The notes beneath the pieces are model-generated. The model was not told where the DNA came from, made no database searches, and worked only from the letters and a program-made list of their open reading frames with translations. A stretch of 64,000 nt of DNA from Enterococcus hermanniensis. Lineage in GTDB: Bacteria; Bacillota; Bacilli; Lactobacillales; Enterococcaceae. The stretch is from assembly GCF_001885945.1 (NCBI RefSeq), contig NZ_JXKQ01000008.1, positions 51,986-115,985 on the forward strand, given 5' to 3'. The translations under genes and the position numbers were made by a program. Positions 1 through 9,407 of this stretch are shown here, in pieces (the first letter of the stretch is position 1; every line of letters begins with the position of its first letter).

Positions 1-659
1 TTGCCCAGGCAGGGGCAAATATCGTATTGAACGGACGAAAAGAAATTCCGCAAGAAAAAATTGCAGAAATCGAGTCGTTCGGCGTGAAGTGTATCAGTAT
101 TTGCGGAGATATCAGTTCATTTGAGGATGCCGGAAAAATGATCAAAAAATGTGAAACGACATTAGGGACGATCGATATCTTGATCAATAATGCCGGCATT
201 ACAAATGATAAATTGCTTTTGCGAATGAAACCAGAAGAATTTGATGCAGTTTTAGCGATCAATTTAAAAGGAACATTCAACATGACGCAGCAAGTATTGA
301 AGCAAATGATGAAAAAACGCGCTGGCGTGATCATTAATCTTTCTAGTGTTGTTGGATTGATCGGTAATGTCGGTCAAAGTAATTACGCGGCTAGTAAAGC
401 CGGCGTGATTGGCTTTACGAAGGCGGTCGCTCGCGAGGTTGCTCCTCGAGGCATCACTTGTAATGCGCTAGCACCAGGATTTATCAAAACAGATATGACA
501 AATGAACTAAATGATAAAGTCAAAGAACAAATGGAAGGACAAATTCCGCTTAAAAGTTTTGGTCGGGTAGAGGATGTGGCAAATGCTGCTTTATTCCTAG
601 CTCAAAATAATTACATTACAGGACAAGTATTAAATGTTGATGGCGGAATGGTCATGTAA
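1..659 (+). CDS. fabG: 3-oxoacyl-ACP reductase FabG (5' truncated by window)
   Basis: This is the NADPH-dependent short-chain dehydrogenase that reduces 3-oxoacyl-ACP to 3-hydroxyacyl-ACP in type II fatty acid synthesis in the cytoplasm. The reading frame is open from base 3, so the true start lies left of the window; about 218 residues are visible, starting in the Rossmann segment (AQAGANIVLNGR). Visible family motifs are NNAG near residue 62, the catalytic Ser in NLSS, and YAASK with the catalytic Tyr and Lys. The C-terminal GxxxNVDGG motif is intact. It is followed 17 bases later by fabF, in the usual Lactobacillales fab/acc operon order. Confidence 0.97.
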   Translation, partial: AQAGANIVLNGRKEIPQEKIAEIESFGVKCISICGDISSFEDAGKMIKKCETTLGTIDILINNAGITNDKLLLRMKPEEFDAVLAINLKGTFNMTQQVLKQMMKKRAGVIINLSSVVGLIGNVGQSNYAASKAGVIGFTKAVAREVAPRGITCNALAPGFIKTDMTNELNDKVKEQMEGQIPLKSFGRVEDVANAALFLAQNNYITGQVLNVDGGMVM

Positions 660-676
660 AGAAAGGAAGTAAAAAA

Positions 677-1903
677 ATGAATCGTGTCGTAATTACAGGA
701 TTCGGTGTTGCATCACCGATTGGTAATGATGAAGAAACATTTTTAAACAACTTAAAAGAAGGAAATCATGGTTTTGGACCAATCACTCGCTTTGATGCTA
801 GTGAAACGGGGATCAGCGTTGTTGGTGAAATAACAGATTTTCCATTAGAAAAATATTTCGTAAAAAAAGATACAAAACGGATGGAAACCTATTCATTGTA
901 TGCAATCTACTCAGCATTAGAAGCTTTAGAAATGAGTGGCATCAATACAGAAGAAGAAGATATGGAACGTTTCGGTGTAATGATTGGTTCAGGTGTTGGT
1001 GGTTTAGGAACAATCCAAGACCAAGTAATCAAAATGGATAAAAAAGGACCAGCTCGTGTATCACCTATGTTCGTACCATTAGCAATCGTAAATATGGCCG
1101 CTGGAAATGTTGCTTTGAGAATCGGTGCGAAAGGTATTTGTACTAGTACGGTTACCGCCTGTGCAAGTGGTACACATTCAATCGGTGAAGCATTTAGAAA
1201 TATTAAGCATGGTTATTCAGATGTGATCATCGCGGGCGGAGCCGAGTCTTGTATCAATAAGATCGGGATCTCAGGCTTTGCAGCATTAACAGCTTTAAGT
1301 ACTTCTGAAGATCCAGCTCGTGCTTCGATTCCGTTTGATAAAGATCGTAATGGTTTCGTAATGGGCGAAGGTGCAGGTGTTTTAGTACTTGAATCACTAG
1401 AGCACGCCCAAAAACGTGGTGCAACTATTTTAGGTGAAGTCGTGGGTTATGGCGCTACTTGTGATGCTTACCATATGACCTCGCCCTCACCAGATGGTGA
1501 AGGAGCTGCACGTGCAATTAAAGAAGCAGTCAAAGAAGCTGGAATCGATCCAGCTGAAGTCAATTATGTAAATGCTCATGGAACAAGTACACAAGCAAAT
1601 GATAAAGCCGAAAGTAAAGCTATCAAAGCAGCTTTAACTGAAAATGCTTATGTCAGCAGTACAAAATCATTAACCGGACATTTATTAGGCGGAGCTGGAG
1701 GAGTCGAAGCAGTAGCCTCATTAATGGCGCTTCAACATCAATTCATTCCAGCGACTGCAAATATCAAAGAAGTAGACCCTGAAATCGAAGTCAATGTTGT
1801 TGTGAACGAATCAAAAGAAACGCAAGTGAATTACGCCGTAAGTAACTCTCTAGGTTTTGGTGGACACAATGCAGTAATCTGCTTAAAACGCTGGGAGGCT
1901 TAA
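677..1903 (+). CDS. fabF: beta-ketoacyl-ACP synthase II FabF
   Basis: This condensing enzyme elongates acyl-ACP with malonyl-ACP. The 408 residues match the usual KAS II length. The catalytic triad is visible: Cys162 in TACASGTH, His301 in NAHGTSTQAND, and His335 in LTGHLLGGAGG. A GAAAGGAAG ribosome binding site precedes the ATG. It lies between fabG and accB with almost no spacing, so it is co-transcribed in the fatty acid operon. Nothing is unusual in length or active site. Confidence 0.98.
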   Translation: MNRVVITGFGVASPIGNDEETFLNNLKEGNHGFGPITRFDASETGISVVGEITDFPLEKYFVKKDTKRMETYSLYAIYSALEALEMSGINTEEEDMERFGVMIGSGVGGLGTIQDQVIKMDKKGPARVSPMFVPLAIVNMAAGNVALRIGAKGICTSTVTACASGTHSIGEAFRNIKHGYSDVIIAGGAESCINKIGISGFAALTALSTSEDPARASIPFDKDRNGFVMGEGAGVLVLESLEHAQKRGATILGEVVGYGATCDAYHMTSPSPDGEGAARAIKEAVKEAGIDPAEVNYVNAHGTSTQANDKAESKAIKAALTENAYVSSTKSLTGHLLGGAGGVEAVASLMALQHQFIPATANIKEVDPEIEVNVVVNESKETQVNYAVSNSLGFGGHNAVICLKRWEA

Positions 1904-1905
1904 CA

Positions 1906-2376
1906 ATGGAAATAAAAGAAGTCAAAGAACTATTAAATCAATTCAATGATTCGAGTCTTACAGAATTTGATTTACGTGAAGGTAGTTTTGAATTATACAT
2001 GAATAAAAATCAAACGAGTCGCCAAGCGGTTCCTGTTCAAACAGAAACAATCGGTGAATCTGTATCTGCACCAACTATACCGTCAACGAATGCAACGAAT
2101 ACGGCTACTGAAACAGTTTCAGTTACTGAGCCTGCTGCAGAAGGTCAAGTGATTACTTCACCAATCGTTGGGATCGTTTATTTACAACCTTCACCAGAAC
2201 AACCCGCGTTTAAAGCGGTTGGTGAAACAGTTAAAAAAGGTGACACAGTTTGCATCATCGAAGCGATGAAATTATTAAATGAAATCACAAGTGATTTTGA
2301 AGGAACGATTACTGAAATCTTAGTAGAAAACGAAGACGTTGTTGAATTTGGTCAACCACTCTTTCGAATTGGGTAA
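1906..2376 (+). CDS. accB: biotin carboxyl carrier protein of acetyl-CoA carboxylase
   Basis: AccB carries the biotin that shuttles CO2 from the biotin carboxylase (AccC) to the carboxyltransferase (AccAD). The 156 residues contain a short N-terminal region, a Thr/Ser/Pro/Ala-rich flexible linker at about 40-78, and a C-terminal biotinyl domain with EAMKLLNE, in which Lys122 is the predicted biotinylation site. The ATG follows the fabF stop by two bases with GGAGG inside the end of fabF, so translation is probably coupled. A 61-base gap separates it from fabZ. Confidence 0.97.
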   Translation: MEIKEVKELLNQFNDSSLTEFDLREGSFELYMNKNQTSRQAVPVQTETIGESVSAPTIPSTNATNTATETVSVTEPAAEGQVITSPIVGIVYLQPSPEQPAFKAVGETVKKGDTVCIIEAMKLLNEITSDFEGTITEILVENEDVVEFGQPLFRIG

Positions 2377-2437
2377 TAAACTATAGGTACTAGAATCGTT
2401 TGAATAAAAATCTTTTTCATAAACAAGGAGCGTAAAT

Positions 2438-2860
2438 ATGTTAACGATTGAAGAAATCAAAGAAATTATTCCCCACCGTTATCCAATGCTGTTGATTGAT
2501 CGTGTGGAAGAATTAGAACCCGGTAAAACAATTAAAGCCAAGAAAAATGTTTCGGTTAACGAACCGTTTTTCCAAGGACATTTCCCTCACGAACCAGTAA
2601 TGCCTGGTGTCCTAATCGTTGAGGCAATGGCTCAAGCAGGTGCAGTCGCATTACTATCAATGGATGAATTCAAAGGAAAAACAGCCTATTTTGGCGGAAT
2701 TGACAAAGCAAAATTCCGTAAGAAAGTAGTGCCTGGTGATACGTTAGTCTTAGAAGTAGAATTAACAAAAGTTCGTTCTTCAGCTGGTTGCGGAAAAGGC
2801 ATCGCTTATGTCGATGGAAAAAAAGTGGCCGAAGCAGAACTAACTTTTATGATTGGATAG
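2438..2860 (+). CDS. fabZ: 3-hydroxyacyl-ACP dehydratase FabZ
   Basis: FabZ dehydrates 3-hydroxyacyl-ACP to trans-2-enoyl-ACP. The hot-dog fold signature [20 protein letters not shown] carries the catalytic His48 and Glu62. The 140 residues are normal for the family. Enterococci carry a second paralogue, FabN, which also isomerises the double bond. The location inside the main fab/acc operon suggests that this one is the ordinary dehydratase, but sequence reading alone cannot exclude isomerase activity. An AAGGAG site precedes the ATG. Confidence 0.95.
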   Translation: MLTIEEIKEIIPHRYPMLLIDRVEELEPGKTIKAKKNVSVNEPFFQGHFPHEPVMPGVLIVEAMAQAGAVALLSMDEFKGKTAYFGGIDKAKFRKKVVPGDTLVLEVELTKVRSSAGCGKGIAYVDGKKVAEAELTFMIG

Positions 2861-4231
2861 ATGTCTATGTTCTCAAAAATATTGATCGCCAACCGTGGCG
2901 AAATCGCTGTTCGAATTATTCGTGCTTGTCGTGAATTAGGAATTTTGACAGTCGCTGTCTATTCGGAAGCGGATAAAGAAGCATTACACACAGAGATGGC
3001 AGATGAAGCAATCTGTATTGGACCTGCTCGTTCGGCAGATTCATATTTGAATATGCAAGCTATTTTAAGCGCAGCAATCGTAACAAATGCCGAAGCAATC
3101 CATCCGGGATTTGGTTTCGTATCAGAAAATAGTTTGTTTGCGACGATGTGTGCGGAGTGCAATATTAAATTTATTGGTCCTAGTGAAGAAACGATCGATG
3201 CGATGGGCAATAAAATCCATGCGCGTCAATTGATGCAACAAGCTGGCGTTCCCGTGATTCCAGGCAGTGATGGTGCCATCGATACATTGGCTGAAGCAGA
3301 AGCTTTAGCGGATGAAATCGGCTACCCAGTTATGTTAAAAGCAGCTGCAGGCGGCGGTGGAAAAGGGATTCGAAAAGTTCCCAATAAAGATGAGTTAGAA
3401 AAGAATTTCTTATCTGCTAAATCAGAAGCTAAAGCGGCCTTTGGTGACGATGCGATGTATCTGGAAAAAATTATTTATCCAGCTCGTCATATCGAAGTTC
3501 AAATTTTAGGTGATCAACACGGAAATGTCATCCATTTAGGTGAACGTGATTGCTCTTTACAGCGAAATAATCAAAAAGTATTAGAAGAATCGCCGTCTGT
3601 TGTGATTGATGACAAAACGCGAACTATGTTAGGGGATATCGCAGTCAAAGCAGGGAAAGCTGTGAATTATGAAAGTGCTGGTACGATCGAATTTTTACGG
3701 GATGAAGCGGGAAATTTTTATTTCATGGAAATGAATACTCGGATTCAAGTAGAGCATCCAATTACAGAAATGGTAACTGGAATCGATATCGTTAAAAAGC
3801 AAATCAATATTGCAGCAGGGGAGCCATTAGGACTAGAACAATCCGATGTGACGTTCCAAGGCCATTCAATCGAGTGTCGAATTAATGCTGAAAATCCAGC
3901 ATTCAATTTTGCCCCGTCTCCTGGTAAAATCAAGACCCTTCTTTTACCAAGTGGTGGTTTAGGATTACGAGTGGATAGTGCGATGTACAGCGGCGTGACG
4001 ATTCCGCCATTTTATGATTCAATGATTGCTAAAATTATTGTTCATGGTGATGATCGTTTGGATGCTTTGATGAAGATGCAACGTGCACTAAGTGAATTCG
4101 TTTCAGAAGGTGTGATCACTAACGTTGATTTTCAAATGGATCTAATCAGTCATCCGAATGTTTTATTTGGGGACTATGATACAAGTTTCTTACAAACAAC
4201 ATTTTTACCAGAGTGGCAACAAAGCGAGTAG
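2861..4231 (+). CDS. accC: acetyl-CoA carboxylase biotin carboxylase subunit
   Basis: AccC is the ATP-grasp enzyme that carboxylates biotin on AccB using bicarbonate. Visible features are the N-terminal KILIANRGEIAVRI segment, the glycine-rich ATP loop AAAGGGGKGI (about 161-170), and EMNTRIQVEHPITE with catalytic and metal-binding residues. The 456 residues match the family. The ATG directly abuts the fabZ stop codon. A second in-frame ATG two codons later gives MFSKILIA and is an equally plausible start. Confidence 0.97.
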   Translation: MSMFSKILIANRGEIAVRIIRACRELGILTVAVYSEADKEALHTEMADEAICIGPARSADSYLNMQAILSAAIVTNAEAIHPGFGFVSENSLFATMCAECNIKFIGPSEETIDAMGNKIHARQLMQQAGVPVIPGSDGAIDTLAEAEALADEIGYPVMLKAAAGGGGKGIRKVPNKDELEKNFLSAKSEAKAAFGDDAMYLEKIIYPARHIEVQILGDQHGNVIHLGERDCSLQRNNQKVLEESPSVVIDDKTRTMLGDIAVKAGKAVNYESAGTIEFLRDEAGNFYFMEMNTRIQVEHPITEMVTGIDIVKKQINIAAGEPLGLEQSDVTFQGHSIECRINAENPAFNFAPSPGKIKTLLLPSGGLGLRVDSAMYSGVTIPPFYDSMIAKIIVHGDDRLDALMKMQRALSEFVSEGVITNVDFQMDLISHPNVLFGDYDTSFLQTTFLPEWQQSE

Positions 4232-4242
4232 GAGGAATATAG

Positions 4243-5106
4243 GTGGGACTTTTTAACAAGAAAAAAAACTACATTCGGATCAATCCTAACCGTGATAACA
4301 TGCCAACAACTAAACCAACTGTGCCTGATGACATGTGGGCGAAGTGCCCGAATTGTAAACGAACACTTTATAAAAAAGAAATGGGTGCTGAAAAAGTCTG
4401 CCCTCATTGCGGATATAGTTTTCGAATCAGTGCTTGGGAACGCTTGGCACTAACAATTGATGAAAAAAGTTTTGTTGATTGGGACAATGAGTTGGAGCAA
4501 AAGAACCCAATCAACTTCCCAGATTATCTAGCAAAAATAGATAAGATGCGTGAGAAGACTGGATTAGATGAAGCCGTTGTTACTGGTTTAGCTACGATTG
4601 CTGAACAGCCAATAGCCATCGGCGTCATGGATGCTAACTTTATTATGGGTAGTATGGGGACTGTTGTTGGAGAAAAAATTACCCGTCTGTTTGAAAAAGC
4701 AACCGAACAACAGCTGCCAGTGGTACTATTTGCTGCTTCTGGTGGGGCTCGAATGCAAGAGGGGATTTTTTCTTTGATGCAGATGGCTAAAATTTCTGCA
4801 GCGGTCAAGCGTCATAGCAATGCCGGATTGCTTTATATCACTGTCTTGACTGATCCAACTACTGGTGGTGTCACAGCTAGTTTTGCGATGGAAGGCGATA
4901 TCATTTTAGCTGAACCACAGACATTAGTCGGTTTTGCTGGTCGTCGCGTCATTGAACAAACGATTCGTCAACAATTACCGGAAGATTTCCAAAAAGCAGA
5001 GTTTCTTCTGCAACATGGGTTTATTGATCAAATCATTCCACGTTTGGAACTTAAAGGTCGGTTAGCGCAACTATTGGATCTTCACCAACAGAAAGGCTGG
5101 TGTTAA
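4243..5106 (+). CDS. accD: acetyl-CoA carboxylase carboxyltransferase beta subunit
   Basis: AccD forms the carboxyltransferase with AccA and moves the carboxyl group from biotin to acetyl-CoA. The 287-residue protein has the N-terminal zinc ribbon (CPNC at 35-38 and CPHC at 53-56) followed by the crotonase-type carboxyltransferase core with SGGARMQEG. It starts with GTG at 4243, chosen because GGAGG at 4231-4235 lies at proper spacing and the product MGLFNKKK resembles other AccD N-termini. The accC stop overlaps the ribosome binding site. Confidence 0.97.
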   Translation: MGLFNKKKNYIRINPNRDNMPTTKPTVPDDMWAKCPNCKRTLYKKEMGAEKVCPHCGYSFRISAWERLALTIDEKSFVDWDNELEQKNPINFPDYLAKIDKMREKTGLDEAVVTGLATIAEQPIAIGVMDANFIMGSMGTVVGEKITRLFEKATEQQLPVVLFAASGGARMQEGIFSLMQMAKISAAVKRHSNAGLLYITVLTDPTTGGVTASFAMEGDIILAEPQTLVGFAGRRVIEQTIRQQLPEDFQKAEFLLQHGFIDQIIPRLELKGRLAQLLDLHQQKGWC

Positions 5107-5109
5107 TGG

Positions 5110-5895
5110 ATGAGTCTGACTGCTGGAGAAATCGTTAAGTTAGCACGACATCAAGATCGTTTAACTAGTTTGGATTATTTTAAAAAAGTCTTTACTGATT
5201 TCCAAGAGTTCCATGGAGATCGACTATTTGGCGACGATCCCGCTATTGTGGGCGGAATCGCTAAGCTTGTTGGTAAGCCCGTGACAGTAATTGGGATCCA
5301 AAAAGGAAATGATTTAAAAGAAAATATGGCCCGTAATTTTGGTCAACCGAATCCTGAAGGCTATCGCAAAGCTTTGCGATTAATGAAGCAAGCGGAAAAA
5401 TTCAACCGACCAGTGATTTGTTTTGTTAATACACCAGGGGCTTTTTGCGGCGTTGAAGCAGAAGAACGTGGTGAAGGCGAAGCAATCGCACAAAATTTGA
5501 TGGAGATGGCTGATTTAAAAGTACCGATTATCTCGATTGTTACAGGTGAAGGTGGAAGTGGTGGTGCATTAGCTCTAGCACTAGCAGATGAAGTCTGGAT
5601 GATGGAATACAGTATTTATGCAATTTTATCTCCTGAAGGTTTTGCTTCGATTCTATGGAAAGATGGAAAAAGGGCCGATGAAGCGGCAGAGTTGATGAAA
5701 ATCACCGCTGCTGAACTTTTAGAACTTGATGTCATCGATCGTGTGCTTCCTGAAACGCTTAAAGGTAAAAAATTGAGTGAAGAAAAAATTATTCGTATGA
5801 TGCAAAAATCATTAGTTGAAAAACTTAATGAATTAACGAACTATTCAACAGAGGAATTGTTGGAAAAACGGTATCAACGTTTCCGGAAATTCTAG
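5110..5895 (+). CDS. accA: acetyl-CoA carboxylase carboxyltransferase alpha subunit
   Basis: AccA is the partner of AccD in the heterotetrameric carboxyltransferase. The 261 residues are shorter than the proteobacterial enzyme and typical of Lactobacillales. [18 protein letters not shown] and [12 protein letters not shown] are characteristic core segments. The ATG follows the accD stop by three bases. A strong terminator at 5901-5930 follows immediately, so accA is the last gene of the fatty acid operon. Confidence 0.97.
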   Translation: MSLTAGEIVKLARHQDRLTSLDYFKKVFTDFQEFHGDRLFGDDPAIVGGIAKLVGKPVTVIGIQKGNDLKENMARNFGQPNPEGYRKALRLMKQAEKFNRPVICFVNTPGAFCGVEAEERGEGEAIAQNLMEMADLKVPIISIVTGEGGSGGALALALADEVWMMEYSIYAILSPEGFASILWKDGKRADEAAELMKITAAELLELDVIDRVLPETLKGKKLSEEKIIRMMQKSLVEKLNELTNYSTEELLEKRYQRFRKF

Positions 5896-5900
5896 AAAAA

Positions 5901-5930
5901 AACGACAGCAGATGCTGTCGTTTTTTTTTA
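5901..5930 (+). terminator. Rho-independent terminator of the fab/acc operon
   Basis: A near-perfect stem, AACGACAGCA paired with TGCTGTCGTT, is followed by a run of nine T. It lies five bases after the accA stop codon. Confidence 0.92.
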
Positions 5931-5950
5931 TGCAAATAATCAAACTTAAA

Positions 5951-5964
5951 TAAATAATTATTCA
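5951..5964. promoter_or_regulatory. candidate ArgR operator (ARG box) upstream of binding protein 1
   Basis: TAAATAATTATTCA matches the palindromic enterobacterial ARG box TGAATAATTATTCA at 13 of 14 positions. It is followed about three helical turns later by a poorer copy overlapping a weak -10 region near 5987-5995. AT-rich DNA makes chance matches more likely. Support comes from the better ARG-box match before the ornithine carbamoyltransferase gene and from an ArgR-family gene in the same window. Confidence 0.35.
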
Positions 5965-6027
5965 TTAAAGCCTATTAAAAATGAAATAATATGCTATGCT
6001 ATGAAAAATGATATTGGAGGTATCTAG

Positions 6028-6834
6028 ATGAAAAATGCGATAAAAATTATTTTAGCAGGGTTGGTAGTATTATCACTAAGTGCGTGTGGAACGAAAGAAG
6101 CAACGGATAAGTTAGCTACAATAAAGAAAGAAAAAGTCATTAAAGTAGCGACTTCTCCAGACTATGCTCCTTTTGGCTTTCATACAAAAATTGATGGGAA
6201 AGATAAAATTGTTGGAGCTGATATTGAAATGATGGAAGCAATCGCTAAAAAAATGGGCGTAAAAGTTGATTGGATTGATATGAGTTTTAATGCAGTTTTA
6301 GCAGCTGCCAAAGAAGGAAAAGCGGACGTGGCTGTATCGGCAATTTCTGTTACTAGCGAACGTGAAAAAAGTTTTGATTTTACGACGGATTATTATACTT
6401 CTCCGCAAGTAATTGTGATCAATAAAAAGCATGCGGCTGAATTTACTTCACTTGATTCATTTAAAAATAAACAAATTGGTGCTCAAAAAGGAACGATCCA
6501 AGAAAGTATTGTAAAAGAACAATTAACGGATGCCAAATTGATTTCGATTGAAAAATTACCAAATATTTTTGTAGAAGTTAAAAATGATACTTTAGCTGGC
6601 TTAGTTGTCGAAAAAACGGTCGCAGATGCTTATGTAGATAAAAATCCCGATTTAATGATCGCAAACGTTCCGTTAAAAAGTATGAAGGAAGATGCTTTAT
6701 GCATTGCCGTACCAAAAGGAAATAAAAAATTAGTGAAGGAATTAAATAAATATATCAAAGAAATGAAGCAAGATGGAACGATTGACAAATTAGTAACGAA
6801 AAACAATCAAATTGCGCAAACGGGTGGTAATTGA
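6028..6834 (+). CDS. amino-acid ABC transporter substrate-binding lipoprotein (copy 1)
   Basis: This family 3 solute-binding protein is expected to capture a polar amino acid outside the membrane and pass it to the permease at 7841. The lipobox LSAC puts the lipidated Cys at residue 20. The mature protein begins after a short charged linker and contains VATSPDYAPFGF and VGADIEMMEAIAKKMG. The 268 residues are typical. It is a paralogue of the next gene, with long stretches of shared sequence, but has its own upstream region and a separate 154-base gap after it. GGAGG precedes the ATG. The substrate cannot be read from sequence; an upstream ARG-box-like site hints at arginine or another basic amino acid. 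Confidence 0.9.
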   Translation: MKNAIKIILAGLVVLSLSACGTKEATDKLATIKKEKVIKVATSPDYAPFGFHTKIDGKDKIVGADIEMMEAIAKKMGVKVDWIDMSFNAVLAAAKEGKADVAVSAISVTSEREKSFDFTTDYYTSPQVIVINKKHAAEFTSLDSFKNKQIGAQKGTIQESIVKEQLTDAKLISIEKLPNIFVEVKNDTLAGLVVEKTVADAYVDKNPDLMIANVPLKSMKEDALCIAVPKGNKKLVKELNKYIKEMKQDGTIDKLVTKNNQIAQTGGN

Positions 6835-6916
6835 TTGTTTTATACATTTTATAATTGAATATATACATTAAAATGGCGTATATCCAAATAAAATTTAATA
6901 TTTATACAGAAAATAC

Positions 6917-6944
6917 TTGTTTTATAAAAAGTTCATGCTATAAT
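6917..6944 (+). promoter_or_regulatory. promoter of the amino-acid ABC transporter operon
   Basis: TTGTTT and a perfect TATAAT are separated by 16 bases, 45 bases before the ATG of the second binding protein. This suggests that the second binding protein, permease and ATPase are transcribed separately from copy 1. Confidence 0.55.
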
Positions 6945-6988
6945 AAATTCATCGAAATAAGAAGTTTAATTTTTTAGGGGGAAATAGG

Positions 6989-7828
6989 ATGAAAAAGATT
7001 ACCGGCTTAGTAATAACTCTAGCAGCATTATTTACCTTAGCAGCATGTGGTGGAAGTAGTAGTAGTAGTACAGACTCGTCATCAAGTGCTAAAACAGAAG
7101 ATCAATTAGCGGACATCAAGAAGTCAGGTGTATTAAAAGTAGCGACTTCAGCTGACTATGCACCTTTTGAATTTCATACAATGGTTGATGGAAAAGATAA
7201 AGTTGTTGGAGCGGACATTGATTTAGTCAACGAAATTGCAAAGCAATTAGGTGTAAAAGCTGAAGTTTCTGATATGAGCTTTAACACAGTGTTAGCATCA
7301 TTGAATCAAGGAAAATCTGATATTGCGATTTCAGCGATCTCAGCAACCAAAGAACGTAAGGAACAATTTGACTTTACGGACAATTATTACAATCCACCAC
7401 AAGTAGTGATTATCAACAAGAAGAACAAAGATACATTCACTAGCTTAGATTCATTGAAAGACAAACAAGTGGGGGCCCAAAAAGGTTCAATCCAAGAGGA
7501 TATCGTAAAAACACAAATCAAAGATGCCAAATTAGTCTCAATCGAAAAAGTACCGAATATGGTCGTTGAAGTAAATAGTGGATCATTAGATGCAATGGTT
7601 GTTGAAAAAACAATTGCGGAATCTTATGTGCAACAAAATCCCGATTTAATGGTAGCCAATATCGATTTAGAACCATCTTCTGATGAAGCCTTCGCGATTG
7701 CTTTACCAAAAGGCAGCGAAGAATTACAAACTGAATTAAATAAAATCATCAAAAAATTGAATGACGAAGGCAAAATTGATGAATATGTAAAAACAAACCA
7801 TGAATTAGCCGAAAAATCAGCAGAATAG
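6989..7828 (+). CDS. amino-acid ABC transporter substrate-binding lipoprotein (copy 2)
   Basis: This is the second family 3 solute-binding protein of the importer. The signal peptide ends at the lipobox LAAC (Cys20), followed by a Ser/Gly/Thr-rich linker at about 21-37 that copy 1 lacks. The ligand-binding domain shares VATSADYAPFEFHT, VVGADID, DMSFNTVLAS and QVGAQKGSIQE with copy 1, so the two arose by tandem duplication and then diverged. The 279 residues are normal. It is followed 12 bases later by the permease, forming a binding protein-permease-ATPase operon with its own promoter. Confidence 0.93.
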   Translation: MKKITGLVITLAALFTLAACGGSSSSSTDSSSSAKTEDQLADIKKSGVLKVATSADYAPFEFHTMVDGKDKVVGADIDLVNEIAKQLGVKAEVSDMSFNTVLASLNQGKSDIAISAISATKERKEQFDFTDNYYNPPQVVIINKKNKDTFTSLDSLKDKQVGAQKGSIQEDIVKTQIKDAKLVSIEKVPNMVVEVNSGSLDAMVVEKTIAESYVQQNPDLMVANIDLEPSSDEAFAIALPKGSEELQTELNKIIKKLNDEGKIDEYVKTNHELAEKSAE

Positions 7829-7840
7829 AGGGACCATGCA

Positions 7841-8530
7841 TTGAATTTTTCATTTTTAGATAAATACCTGTCTTATTTTGTCTCAGGGACCGGGATCACA
7901 ATCATGATCTCGCTAGTTACGGTCTGCTTAGGAACGTTCATCGGCTTAGTAATGGCGTTATTGAAACTTTCTAAACACAAACCATTGAATTGGTTAGCTA
8001 ATATTTACATCGAAATTCTTCGTGGAACGCCGATGTTGTTACAAATTATGATCGGATTCTTACTTCTCCAAGGTTTTTTCCCTTCAAAAGATGTCAGTGT
8101 CGGTGTATTGACCGTTGACTTAGGACGTCTTTTCCCAGGGATGATCGTCTTGTCATTAAATTCAGGGGCTTATGTTGCTGAAATCATTCGTGGTGGAATC
8201 ACGGCGGTCAATTATGGTCAATCAGAAGCAGCGCATTCACTAGGCTTACGCCCAGCGCAAACAATGCGTTACGTGATCTTGCCGCAAGCCCTAAGAAATA
8301 TCTTGCCTCCACTGGGCAATGAATTTATTACGTTGATCAAAGATTCCTCTTTATTGACAGCAATCGGGATCAATGAGTTAATGGGTTCAGCTCAGATCGT
8401 TATTTCTAATTCATATATTCCATTAGAGCCATATTTCGTAGCCGCAATTTTGTATTTCATAATGACTTTTGCGACGTCACGTTTGTTGAATCTATGGGAG
8501 AAAAAACTTGGAAAAGGATATCAACGATAG
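7841..8530 (+). CDS. amino-acid ABC transporter permease
   Basis: This His/Glu/Gln/Arg/opine-family permease has several hydrophobic membrane segments. The EAA loop ([20 protein letters not shown], about residues 129-148) contacts the ATPase. The 229 residues are typical of one-permease importers that work as homodimers. It starts with TTG at 7841: the nearby ATG at 7836 is out of frame and closes at once, and the AGAGGGACC site fits the TTG. Its 3' end lies 16 bases before the ATPase start. Confidence 0.93.
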   Translation: MNFSFLDKYLSYFVSGTGITIMISLVTVCLGTFIGLVMALLKLSKHKPLNWLANIYIEILRGTPMLLQIMIGFLLLQGFFPSKDVSVGVLTVDLGRLFPGMIVLSLNSGAYVAEIIRGGITAVNYGQSEAAHSLGLRPAQTMRYVILPQALRNILPPLGNEFITLIKDSSLLTAIGINELMGSAQIVISNSYIPLEPYFVAAILYFIMTFATSRLLNLWEKKLGKGYQR

Positions 8531-8546
8531 GATAGAGGTGGAAATG

Positions 8547-9281
8547 ATGACAGAAGCATTGATTCAAATCGAACATTTAAATAAAAAATTTGGTGACAAT
8601 GAAGTGTTGAAAGATATTTCTGCTGAAATCACTTCCGGGGAAGTAGTCGTGATCATTGGACCGTCAGGCTCTGGTAAAAGTACTTTCTTACGCTGTGTGA
8701 ATTTATTGGAAGTACCGACTTCGGGTTCAATCAAATTTGAAGGTACAGATATTACTAACAAAAAGAATGATATTTTTAAAACCCGTGAAAAAATGGGAAT
8801 GGTTTTCCAACAATTCAATTTATTTCCTAATATGACGGTATTAGACAATATTACGTTATCACCAATTAAAGTCAAAGGACTATCAAAAAAAGAAGCAGAA
8901 GTGATTGCAAAAGAATTGCTAGAAAAAGTCGGCTTATCAGAAAAAGCCGATGCGTATCCGCAATCATTATCAGGTGGCCAACAACAACGGATCGCAATTG
9001 CTCGTGCATTAGCCATGAAACCAGATGTGATGTTGTTTGATGAGCCCACATCAGCGTTAGATCCAGAAATGGTGGGTGATGTTTTAGCAGTCATGCAACA
9101 ATTGGCTAAAGAGGGAATGACGATGATGATCGTTACCCATGAAATGGGCTTTGCCAAAGAAGTTGGTGATCGTGTCATCTTCATGGATGGCGGCGTAATC
9201 GTTGAAGAAGGTACGCCAGAAGAAGTTTTCGATCACACAAAAAATGCTCGGACAATCGATTTTCTATCGAAAGTATTGTAG
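8547..9281 (+). CDS. amino-acid ABC transporter ATP-binding protein
   Basis: This is the GlnQ/ArtM-type ATPase that drives the importer on the cytoplasmic face. Walker [10 protein letters not shown], signature LSGGQQQR, Walker [13 protein letters not shown] and the H-loop VTHEMGF are all present. An open frame extends upstream to a TTG at 8508, inside the permease gene, but GAGGTGG at 8535-8541 points to one of the adjacent ATG codons at 8544 or 8547. I chose 8547 for spacing, giving 244 residues. A strong terminator follows. Confidence 0.95.
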   Translation: MTEALIQIEHLNKKFGDNEVLKDISAEITSGEVVVIIGPSGSGKSTFLRCVNLLEVPTSGSIKFEGTDITNKKNDIFKTREKMGMVFQQFNLFPNMTVLDNITLSPIKVKGLSKKEAEVIAKELLEKVGLSEKADAYPQSLSGGQQQRIAIARALAMKPDVMLFDEPTSALDPEMVGDVLAVMQQLAKEGMTMMIVTHEMGFAKEVGDRVIFMDGGVIVEEGTPEEVFDHTKNARTIDFLSKVL

Positions 9282-9289
9282 AAATAGTA

Positions 9290-9320
9290 GACTAGGCTGA
9301 AAAAGCCTAGTCTTTTTTTT
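9290..9320 (+). terminator. terminator of the amino-acid transporter operon
   Basis: The stem GACTAGGCT pairs with AGCCTAGTC across a GAAAA loop, followed by eight T. Confidence 0.93.
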
Positions 9321-9407
9321 AAACCTTTGGAGTGAAATGTAGAGTTTTCAGAAAAATTGCGTTATAATCAGGTTTTGTAGAAGTATAAAAAAAATTTAGG
9401 AGCTGCC

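Noticed and set aside
8564..9184. 206-codon minus-strand ORF opposite the ABC ATPase gene
   Set aside because: It is the shadow of a gene with full Walker A, signature and Walker B motifs on the plus strand. Its own product shows no domain and has no ribosome binding site.
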